Below are positions 55,586 through 62,416 of a stretch of DNA of 64,000 bases, in pieces. Below the pieces are notes generated by a model. It was not told the DNA's origin. It did no database searches and saw only the letters and a list, made by a program, of their open reading frames with translations. Source of the DNA: CAYVTM01 sp964454645 (GTDB taxonomy: Bacteria > Bacteroidota > Bacteroidia > Sphingobacteriales > Sphingobacteriaceae); contig CAYVTM010000002.1 in assembly GCA_964454645.1 (NCBI GenBank), positions 310,001 through 374,000 of the forward strand, given 5' to 3'. Each line of letters begins with the position of its first letter. Within the stretch, counting starts at the first letter, position 1. Made by a program: the position numbers and the translations under genes.

Positions 55586-56176
55586 CTAGCATAAAGCTAA
55601 ATCGTCACTTGTTAATTTTACTTTTGGCTTATCTAATTTTATCACTGCTTCCTTTACCTTAGCTTGATCTTCTTCCGAAAGGAATACAGGTATTAATAAG
55701 GCTATTTCTATTTTTAACAGGCGATTGATAATAATTAAATCTTTCAATGTAAATGGCTTAATTCCATTCATAAGTTCCGACATGTGGGTCTTACTTTTGT
55801 GCCCTAATATTGAGGCTAAATTCTCCTGTGTTAAATCAAATGCTTTAAGTTTTTTTCTGATTGCTTGTTTTCTGTTTTCTATAAATAACCTTTCCGGTTC
55901 TGCAATATGTTCGGACTTCTTACTTGCTATAAGCTTATTATCGTCAACATTATCAATATCACCCCATTCAGAATTTTCATATTTTTCAATAATGTCACGT
56001 AGTTTAATTCTTAAAATTTTAAAATGAGGGTTTTCCTTAACAAGAAGTCTTAGTTTTCGGTCAGCTATGAGGGTTCTGTCATAATCTAACTCGTTTGTGA
56101 TTATGCCCTTTTCTATTATTTGTTCTATGTCGAAATGTGTTTTCAGTATTCTATGTGACCATTTTTTCTTAACCAT
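55586..56176 (-). CDS. HigA-like antitoxin with helix-turn-helix
   Basis: 196-residue DNA-binding protein. A helical N-terminal part of about 100 residues is followed by an XRE-type helix-turn-helix near 113-150 (LTQENLASILGHKSKTHMSELMNG). Its position directly downstream of, and overlapping, a HigB-type toxin frame identifies it as the antitoxin. Such antitoxins bind the toxin and repress their own promoter. The frame is intact although the toxin is broken, so it may survive as an orphan regulator or a defence against similar toxins. It starts at 56176 and overlaps the toxin's 3' end by 34 bases. Confidence 0.85.
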   Translation of the reverse strand: MVKKKWSHRILKTHFDIEQIIEKGIITNELDYDRTLIADRKLRLLVKENPHFKILRIKLRDIIEKYENSEWGDIDNVDDNKLIASKKSEHIAEPERLFIENRKQAIRKKLKAFDLTQENLASILGHKSKTHMSELMNGIKPFTLKDLIIINRLLKIEIALLIPVFLSEEDQAKVKEAVIKLDKPKVKLTSDDLALC

Positions 56177-56486
56177 TTCTCAATCGTTGGCTTATTGTTT
56201 TTAAATATCGTTTCATACTCTTGATGAGTAGCTTACCCAAACAATTGTAGCTTCTTCATCATCATCAAGTTCGATCAATATTAATATTCGATGGGTATTG
56301 ATCCCGAAAAGATAAAATCCATCAGCATGAACACAGTCTGCATCATTTCTAATATCAATAATACTTTTCTTCTTTGGATTGAAATTCTCTAAATCTGTAA
56401 CTAACTTATCAATTCCACTACATAGTTTTTGATTACCTATATTTTTTTTTGGCTTTTAATATTATTTTCTTCCCTACAATTCTCAT
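56143..56486 (-). pseudogene. HigB-like toxin gene broken by two frameshifts
   Basis: Starting at the ATG at 56486 the frame reads MRIVGKKIILKAKK and then stops early. If one base is removed from the run of nine T (56442-56450) and one from 56231-56236, an unbroken 113-residue HigB-type protein results. It includes DADCVHADGFYLFGINTHR and ATHQEYETIFKNN (the family's THxEYE block), and a C-terminus IEKWLRKNGHIEY that overlaps the antitoxin start in the usual way. The total length of 344 minus 2 is divisible by 3. Both shifts look like losses of function, or, less likely, sequencing errors. Confidence 0.8.
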
Positions 56487-56499
56487 ACGAATAACCCTA

Positions 56500-56507
56500 C
56501 AAAGATA
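56500..56507 (-). promoter_or_regulatory. -7 element of the higB-higA operon
   Basis: On the minus strand TATCTTTG (TAnnTTTG) lies 14 bases before the higB ATG. Confidence 0.5.
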
Positions 56508-56512
56508 ATTAG

Positions 56513-56535
56513 AAGTTCTGATAAAAACCGAACTT
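56513..56535. promoter_or_regulatory. Candidate HigA operator
   Basis: Inverted repeat AAGTTC-N11-GAACTT just upstream of the -7 element, overlapping the expected -33 region. This is the usual place for autorepression by the antitoxin's helix-turn-helix. Confidence 0.45.
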
Positions 56536-56638
56536 TTATTAGTAAAACTCAAAGGATTGCCTATTAACTTATACTATTTTGCATCTATGCCTGATTATGC
56601 TTAATGGTCTGACAATCCTGTTATGTAGGCACACCTGC

Positions 56639-56692
56639 CTACTCATGTTCCTTATGCGGAGCACCTCTTAACTCCAGCGTTTTCAAATCTGT
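56639..56692 (-). pseudogene. Remnant of a terC-like gene (last 17 codons)
   Basis: Eighteen codons including a stop read TDLKTLELRGAPHKEHE. The real TerC protein encoded at 57248-57997 ends TDLKPLELRNTPRKDEE. The two share 11 of 17 residues, the same frame and the same stop position. The fragment is cut exactly where the cyclophilin-fold gene ends. It is therefore a diverged second copy, or a copy left by a rearrangement. Confidence 0.7.
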
Positions 56693-57106
56693 TTAGATCA
56701 CAGAAATTGTCAATTCTTGTGAACCATTCTTCCATATATTGTTCCCCAGGTCCATTAATTTCTGTTTGTCACTGTCAATTACTTTTGCAAAAATGTTGCA
56801 AGCATCCAGTCCTTTACCCTCGCCATAATATATGCCAAAACAGTTTGCCGTTTTTGTTCTATTTGGTTTTGCCGGGCCAAATACCACCTCTCCCGGTTCA
56901 GTAAATACAGATGCATTCTCTTGAATTATGTCAAGTTTCGGGACATCATCTATCCAAATTTCTTGTCCGGAAACTCTTGCGTGGTGAAATGTCCTTGAAA
57001 ATGGTAAAATGCTAAGAAAAGCTTTAGATGTCACAGGTGCGGTGTCAAAATAAAATTCAAACCTTATTTCTTGTCCGTTCGATGTAGTGATTTTAAATCC
57101 ACTCAT
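56693..57106 (-). CDS. Cyclophilin-like fold protein (DUF3830-type)
   Basis: 137-residue cytoplasmic protein. The sequence FHHARVSGQEIWIDD, GEVVFGPAKPNRTKTANCFGIYYGEGKG and ANIFAKV-like end (here CNIFAKVIDSD) fit the cyclophilin-like superfamily labelled DUF3830. A catalytic proline isomerase arginine is not evident, so isomerase activity is not claimed. It is preceded by about 140 bases with a perfect palindrome and followed directly by the terC-like remnant. This suggests that it was inserted or brought in with a rearrangement. Confidence 0.65.
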   Translation of the reverse strand: MSGFKITTSNGQEIRFEFYFDTAPVTSKAFLSILPFSRTFHHARVSGQEIWIDDVPKLDIIQENASVFTEPGEVVFGPAKPNRTKTANCFGIYYGEGKGLDACNIFAKVIDSDKQKLMDLGNNIWKNGSQELTISVI

Positions 57107-57166
57107 ATTTTGTGCTTTATATCCAACTTTTTGGTGTCATTACAAAACTGTTCAGTCCAGCCTGTT

Positions 57167-57198
57167 TTCTAAACCCCTCGAATTCGAGGGGTTTAGAA
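57167..57198. repeat. Perfect 32-bp palindrome
   Basis: Sixteen bases (TTCTAAACCCCTCGAA) followed without a gap by their exact reverse complement. It lies in the 141 bases between the terC stop and the start of the DUF3830-type gene. It may act as a terminator, a protein-binding site or an element end. Apart from its presence in the accessory patch there is no further evidence. Confidence 0.75.
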
Positions 57199-57247
57199 GC
57201 TGTGTCGTTACAGCATAACCGCCAACATATATGTGAATGGCACCTAC

Positions 57248-57997
57248 TTACTCCTCATCCTTACGCGGAGTATTTCTTAACTCCAAGGGTTTCAAATCGG
57301 TTTTCTTCATACGAAGATTTAACATTTCCACCATCACCGAAAACGCCATCGCAAAATAAATATAACCTTTCGGGATATGCTGATCTAAACCTTCTGCCAA
57401 AAGTGAAACTCCGATAAGTACCAAAAAACTTAATGCCAGCATTTTTACCGTTGGATGTTTGTTCACGAAAGCACTGATAGATTCTGCAGCCAGAAGCATA
57501 ATGATTACCGCAATCACTACCGCAGCAATCATTACCCCAATTTGATTTGCCATCCCCACAGCCGTAATTACAGAATCTAAGGAAAAAACAATATCCAATA
57601 CCAGAATCTGCGCAATAACATTCCTAAAGCTTGCTCCCGTTTTAATTTTTGCATCAGCTTCATCACCCTCCAGTTTATCATGAATCTCAACCGTGCTTTT
57701 CCAAATCAGGAAGAGTCCGCCGATTAATAAAATCAAATCCCTTCCTGAAATATCCATTTCAAAAACCGTAAAAAGCGTTGCTGTTAAACTCATCACCCAG
57801 GTAAGTGATAATAGTAAGAGTACCCGGGTAATCAATGCAAGCCCAAGCCCCATTCGCCGCGCTTTTTTTTGCTGATGCTCCGGGAGTTTCCCCGCAAGTA
57901 TGGAAATAAAAACAATATTGTCAATCCCTAATACGATTTCCAAAACCGTAAGGGTTAATAGCGCAACCCATATCTCGGGGTTAGTGATCCATTCCAT
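57248..57997 (-). CDS. TerC family membrane protein
   Basis: 249-residue inner-membrane protein of the TerC family, with seven or eight helices and the signature LEIVLGIDNIVFISIL near the start and VLDIVFSLDSVITAVGM in the second half. These acidic residues bind metal ions, and related proteins export manganese or help load metal into secreted proteins. The C-terminus TDLKPLELRNTPRKDEE is cytoplasmic and charged. A second diverged copy of this tail lies about 600 bases away. It diverges from aspS. Confidence 0.92.
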   Translation of the reverse strand: MEWITNPEIWVALLTLTVLEIVLGIDNIVFISILAGKLPEHQQKKARRMGLGLALITRVLLLLSLTWVMSLTATLFTVFEMDISGRDLILLIGGLFLIWKSTVEIHDKLEGDEADAKIKTGASFRNVIAQILVLDIVFSLDSVITAVGMANQIGVMIAAVVIAVIIMLLAAESISAFVNKHPTVKMLALSFLVLIGVSLLAEGLDQHIPKGYIYFAMAFSVMVEMLNLRMKKTDLKPLELRNTPRKDEE

Positions 57998-58090
57998 GTT
58001 GTTCGATTTGCAGCAAAAATATAAAAAACAATTCTACTCTAGCAAACGGTCTGTTCAATACATTTTAAGTGCAAAGCCGATACAGGACTA

Positions 58091-58119
58091 TTGACTAAGT
58101 GGCAAATTGCTTACATTTG
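58091..58119 (+). promoter_or_regulatory. Bacteroidota promoter of aspS
   Basis: -33 TTG at 58091-58093 and -7 TACATTTG at 58112-58119 with 18 bases between, ending 17 bases before the aspS ATG. Confidence 0.65.
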
Positions 58120-58136
58120 CAGCTCAATTTTAGATT

Positions 58137-59885
58137 ATGCTTAGAACACATACCTGCGGAGAATTAACCATCAAGGATCTACATAAAGAAGTCGTATTGT
58201 GCGGCTGGGTACAAAAATCGCGCGATCTTGGAGGAATGACCTTTATCGATCTGCGCGACCGTTACGGCCTTACCCAATTGGTTTTTAATATGGAAGACCG
58301 TGAAGACCTGTGTAAAGCGGCTCGTGAATTGGGCCGGGAGTTTGTCATACGTGTTCATGGTACCGTTATAGAGCGCAGCAGTAAAAACATAAAAATTCCT
58401 ACCGGAGAAATAGAGATCAAAATATCTGAACTGGAAATTCTGAACGAATCGAAAGTTACTCCTTTTATTATTGATGATGAAACCGATGGTGGCGAAGAAT
58501 TGCGTGCCCGTTATCGTTACCTCGATTTACGCAGAAACCCTATTCGTAAAAATATGGAATTACGCCATCGTATGGCACAGGAAACACGTAAATATATGGA
58601 TATGCACCATTTTCTGGAAGTGGAAACACCTGTACTTATAAAATCTACTCCGGAAGGTGCCCGTGATTTTGTTGTGCCAAGCCGTATGAATCCCGGAGAG
58701 TTTTACGCATTGCCCCAGTCTCCTCAAACCTTTAAACAATTATTAATGGTTTCGGGATTCGATCGCTATTTTCAGATTGTAAAATGTTTCCGCGATGAAG
58801 ATCTGCGTGCCGACCGTCAGCCTGAGTTTACTCAAATCGATTGTGAGATGTCTTTTGTAACACAAGAAGATATTTTAGCCATGTTCGAAGGTTTAGTAAA
58901 ATATTTATTCAAAACCGTAAAAGGTATCGATATAAAAGATTTCCCGAGAATGACTTATGCCGATGCCATGAAATATTATGGTTCCGACAAACCCGACATT
59001 CGTTTCGACATGCAATTTGTTGAACTGAATGCCCTTGTAAAAGGAAAAGATTTTAAAGTATTTGATGAAGCGGAATTAGTTATAGGAATTTGCGCCAAAG
59101 CCTGTGCCGAATATACCCGTAAACAGTTGGATGAATTAACTGAATTCGTGAAACGCCCTCAAATAGGGGCAAGCGGATTGGTTTATGCACGTGTTAATGC
59201 GGATGGAAGTATCAAATCATCCGTAGATAAATTTTATAACGAGACAGAATTAAAAAAATGGACGGAACATTTTCAGGCAGAGCCCGGGGATTTGTTACTA
59301 ATCCTTGCAGGTAATGCAAACAAAACACGTAAAGCCTTAAATGAACTTCGTTTAGAAATGGGAAATCGTTTGGGATTACGTGCTAAGAATGTATTTGCTC
59401 CTTTATGGGTACTCGATTTTCCATTGTTGGAATGGGACGAGGATACTCAGCGTTATCATGCCATGCATCATCCCTTTACTTCGCCAAAACCCGAAGATAT
59501 TCCTTTATTGGAGAGCGATCCCGCTGCCGTACGTGCCAATGCTTATGATCTGGTAATTAACGGAACAGAAATTGGCGGTGGCTCTATCCGTATTCATAAC
59601 AAAGAATTACAAGCACTCATGTTTAAGCATTTGGGATTCTCAAAAGAAGAAGCACAAAATCAGTTTGGGTTTTTAATGGATGCCTTTGAATATGGCGCTC
59701 CTCCACATGGTGGTATCGCATTCGGTTTCGACCGCTGGTGTTCACTCTTTGCCGGACTCGATTCGATTCGTGATGTAATTGCATTCCCAAAAAATAATTC
59801 GGGACGCGATGTAATGATCGATTCTCCTTCTGCTATTCATAATGATCAGTTGAAGGAATTGAATATTGCGGTGAAAGGGAAGTAA
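58137..59885 (+). CDS. aspS: Aspartyl-tRNA synthetase
   Basis: Class II synthetase of 582 residues. An OB-fold anticodon-binding domain (first 105 residues, LCGWVQKSRDLGGMTFIDLRDRYG) precedes class II motif 1, motif 2 (YFQIVKCFRDEDLRADRQPEFTQID) and motif 3 (GIAFGFDRW). A GAD insertion domain of the bacterial type lies at about 280-400. These mark the bacterial-type AspRS; whether it also charges tRNA-Asn cannot be decided. It has its own promoter and is convergent with a secreted-protein gene. Confidence 0.98.
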   Translation: MLRTHTCGELTIKDLHKEVVLCGWVQKSRDLGGMTFIDLRDRYGLTQLVFNMEDREDLCKAARELGREFVIRVHGTVIERSSKNIKIPTGEIEIKISELEILNESKVTPFIIDDETDGGEELRARYRYLDLRRNPIRKNMELRHRMAQETRKYMDMHHFLEVETPVLIKSTPEGARDFVVPSRMNPGEFYALPQSPQTFKQLLMVSGFDRYFQIVKCFRDEDLRADRQPEFTQIDCEMSFVTQEDILAMFEGLVKYLFKTVKGIDIKDFPRMTYADAMKYYGSDKPDIRFDMQFVELNALVKGKDFKVFDEAELVIGICAKACAEYTRKQLDELTEFVKRPQIGASGLVYARVNADGSIKSSVDKFYNETELKKWTEHFQAEPGDLLLILAGNANKTRKALNELRLEMGNRLGLRAKNVFAPLWVLDFPLLEWDEDTQRYHAMHHPFTSPKPEDIPLLESDPAAVRANAYDLVINGTEIGGGSIRIHNKELQALMFKHLGFSKEEAQNQFGFLMDAFEYGAPPHGGIAFGFDRWCSLFAGLDSIRDVIAFPKNNSGRDVMIDSPSAIHNDQLKELNIAVKGK

Positions 59886-59973
59886 ATCATTATCGAAACA
59901 GAAGTACGTACTTATTCCTTTCCTCTGATTTTTTAAAACCACAATCGGTTTATACTTTAAAAAGTATAAAACT

Positions 59974-61845
59974 TCAATGCACAATTGTTGGCGAAGGCCT
60001 GTAATTCACCTCTACGTCTTTGATAACCGTTTGCTCGCAGCCCAGGGGATTGGTTTCTTTTAAGGTTATACGACCATTTCCGCTGATAGTCCAGGTAACA
60101 CTTAATGTGCCTGTACCTTGTCCGGTATTAATATTCCCGCCATCAACACTCCATAAATAGACATTCCCGTTAACAGGAGCTGTGTTATAAAGCTCTGTTA
60201 CATTCACATCACAGGTAATCGAATCGCCCGAGATGTCCGGTGAAGGAACGGGGTATGCAGAAATGAATACTGTGTCTTCATAACATCCTACCGAGTTTGT
60301 TTCTTTTACAATTAATGTATCCTTTCCATACACAGGACGTATTTCAACCTCATGTGTAAGTACTCCTGAAATAATGGATCCTCTCTTGATAAACCATTCG
60401 TAAGAATTTCCCGGTACAAGCGGCGTCGAGAAGCTTAGTGTTTCCGAAGTATCACATGTAGAGGTAGCTGATCCGCTTGCTACAGGTGTAGGTTTAGGAA
60501 TACTGATAGTATAGATTGTATCTTTCTCGACATTAACATACCACCAGGTATTAATGGTCCTGTCATCTCCAAACTCGGATGAAGGCCAGGAATGACAGGC
60601 AGTACTTGTACAACCTGTTAAATTGATGCTCCCACCCGGAATATTACTATCATCCCAAAATAGGGAAGGTTTAATGGCTGCCAAAGGCCTGACAGAACTC
60701 ACGATTAATCCTCCGCTGAAATTTTCAGCATCGTACAGAGGCAAATTGGTCAAGCCGAATTTATACTCCGCAGTAATTTCAAAAGCTATATCCTGATTCA
60801 CTATATCTCCTAAACCATCTCTTCCGTTCCACGGAATACAGGTAAGCCCGGGATCTACATTCTGTGCAAAAACCAGATCCCTTGATCCAATCTGGTATCC
60901 GGGAACACCGTTCAGATTAATAATAAATTCTACATACCCGCCGGCATCCGTATCCAGATTAATACAATAATTAGGAGCGCAGCCGCTCAATTGAATGCTT
61001 GTTTGCAAGCTACCGATGACTCCATCAGGGTATGCATTGAGATCCGGATCATTCAGGAATATTTTATAGGATGAATACGTATGATTACCTGCCCGGGACT
61101 GACGATCGAGAACAGGATTACCTGTGCTGTCGCATCCGGTACTGTTACAGGCTACTCTGAAAGCATAAGGCTTAATCCCATTAAAATTGATAGAAGTAAC
61201 CACACCGTCATTGGAATAAACATAGAACGTCCCTTTGAATTCTCTGTTAACATCCAAAGTCGTAATATCCCAGTTTTTTGACCAAACCCTACCCGGCCTT
61301 GCTGTCATGCTTACAGTATCAATTACCGTAATATCAATATTTTCAAACATTCTTGTATTAGCCTGGGTAGCATCCGGTGCTGTGCTGTTTGTTGCATGTC
61401 CCCGGTTAAATTCTATATAATAATCACCCGTACCCGATGGGGTAAAACCCATAGCATTATATCCGGAACCATTTAATACATTGGGGCCGGCAACAGCCTG
61501 ATTATAGTTCGCGATCCATCCACTCCCGGAAGTTGTAACCTGCTTCGGACCAAATACTATATTTCCTGCGGGATCCTTGATTCTATACCAGACATCCGTA
61601 AAAGATCCGTTATTATATCCTGTTATCCTACCTATTCCAAAGTAAATCTTTTCACGATTGTTACTGATGTGTATATAGATACGCTCATCTTTGGCAGCTA
61701 CATAGGTAGCAAATGTTCTGCCTTTGTCATTTATTTGAAGGTAGCCGAAATCACCTGAAACGGGCCTCAGCTGTTTCGTCCCTTCCGCAAAGCTATCTGC
61801 AAGAATAAGAATCATAAATAATAAGAATACAAAGACCTTCTTCAT
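59974..61845 (-). CDS. Large secreted protein with PKD/Ig-like domains
   Basis: 623 residues with a signal peptide (ending DSFAEG). The first 400 residues look beta-rich, with many Thr, Gly and Asn and Cys pairs (RVACNSTGCDSTGNP, SGCAPNYCIN). Two Ig/PKD-like domains make up the last 180 (from about STCDTSETLSFSTPLVPGNSYEWFIKRG to the end). This is a typical cell-surface adhesin design in Bacteroidota. The frame ends PSPTIVH with no recognisable C-terminal sorting domain, so either it is truncated or its export differs. It is convergent with aspS. Confidence 0.75.
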   Translation of the reverse strand: MKKVFVFLLFMILILADSFAEGTKQLRPVSGDFGYLQINDKGRTFATYVAAKDERIYIHISNNREKIYFGIGRITGYNNGSFTDVWYRIKDPAGNIVFGPKQVTTSGSGWIANYNQAVAGPNVLNGSGYNAMGFTPSGTGDYYIEFNRGHATNSTAPDATQANTRMFENIDITVIDTVSMTARPGRVWSKNWDITTLDVNREFKGTFYVYSNDGVVTSINFNGIKPYAFRVACNSTGCDSTGNPVLDRQSRAGNHTYSSYKIFLNDPDLNAYPDGVIGSLQTSIQLSGCAPNYCINLDTDAGGYVEFIINLNGVPGYQIGSRDLVFAQNVDPGLTCIPWNGRDGLGDIVNQDIAFEITAEYKFGLTNLPLYDAENFSGGLIVSSVRPLAAIKPSLFWDDSNIPGGSINLTGCTSTACHSWPSSEFGDDRTINTWWYVNVEKDTIYTISIPKPTPVASGSATSTCDTSETLSFSTPLVPGNSYEWFIKRGSIISGVLTHEVEIRPVYGKDTLIVKETNSVGCYEDTVFISAYPVPSPDISGDSITCDVNVTELYNTAPVNGNVYLWSVDGGNINTGQGTGTLSVTWTISGNGRITLKETNPLGCEQTVIKDVEVNYRPSPTIVH

Positions 61846-61893
61846 GGGTATAAGAAATTTATACCCGTTTATACTGTATTTTCGTATAAAAGG

Positions 61894-62415
61894 TTACTCT
61901 TTTTTGAAGCTGAGATGTAGAATGAAAAAATATAATAAAGCAGCGGTTATTGCTTTCAGGTATCCCCATAATGCCAAATTTAAGAAGCCTGCCCTAAAAG
62001 ATTCTCCGAATTTCATATCGCTGTTAAGCATCATTCCCGTTAACCCGAAACTAAAAATGATGGTTTGCGCAAAAATCGCTGTGAATATTAAAACGGACAG
62101 CCTTGAATTTTTATGCCCTAAAGTGCCGCAAACAAATGCGGCTACCGGAAATGCTACTAAATAACCTGCGGTAATATCCGAAAAAATTTGTGGGCCATAT
62201 AAGTTCCCTGCAAATACCGGCAGATACATGCCGAACAGGAGATATACCAACTGCGAAGTAAGTCCGATGTTTGCCCCTCCGATAAATCCGGCTAATAAGA
62301 CTACGACTGTTTGTAAAGTAAAAGGCACAGGGTCCGAATCGATGGAAAGCTTAGCCCCTACAGTTGTTAAAACCATTAAGACACTCACCCATAATGTAAA
62401 TTTTGTAAAGTTCAT
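61894..62415 (-). CDS. bioY: Biotin transporter BioY
   Basis: S-component of the ECF biotin uptake system, 173 residues, five or six helices. The signature PVPFTLQTVVVLLAGFIGG is near the start and GGANIGLTSQLVYLLFG follows. The ATG at 62415 gives the usual N-terminus; an in-frame TTG nine bases earlier would overlap the upstream gene and was not used. BioM/BioN are not next to it, so it may act alone or use shared EcfAT. The start lies one base after the SNF2 helicase stop. Confidence 0.92.
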   Translation of the reverse strand: MNFTKFTLWVSVLMVLTTVGAKLSIDSDPVPFTLQTVVVLLAGFIGGANIGLTSQLVYLLFGMYLPVFAGNLYGPQIFSDITAGYLVAFPVAAFVCGTLGHKNSRLSVLIFTAIFAQTIIFSFGLTGMMLNSDMKFGESFRAGFLNLALWGYLKAITAALLYFFILHLSFKKE

Positions 62416-62416
62416 A

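Noticed and set aside
56624..56641. Inverted repeat GTAGGCA-CACC-TGCCTAC near the terC remnant
   Set aside because: Only 7 bp, no T-run and not repeated elsewhere in the window. It may be a trace of the same rearrangement but is too weak to list as a feature.
57112..57417. Plus-strand open frame of 101 codons across the palindrome and into terC
   Set aside because: The second half is antisense to terC and the first half is non-coding in character.
59742..59984. Minus-strand frame that could extend the secreted protein by a frameshift past its stop
   Set aside because: Most of it is antisense to aspS, and the residues do not resemble a sorting domain.
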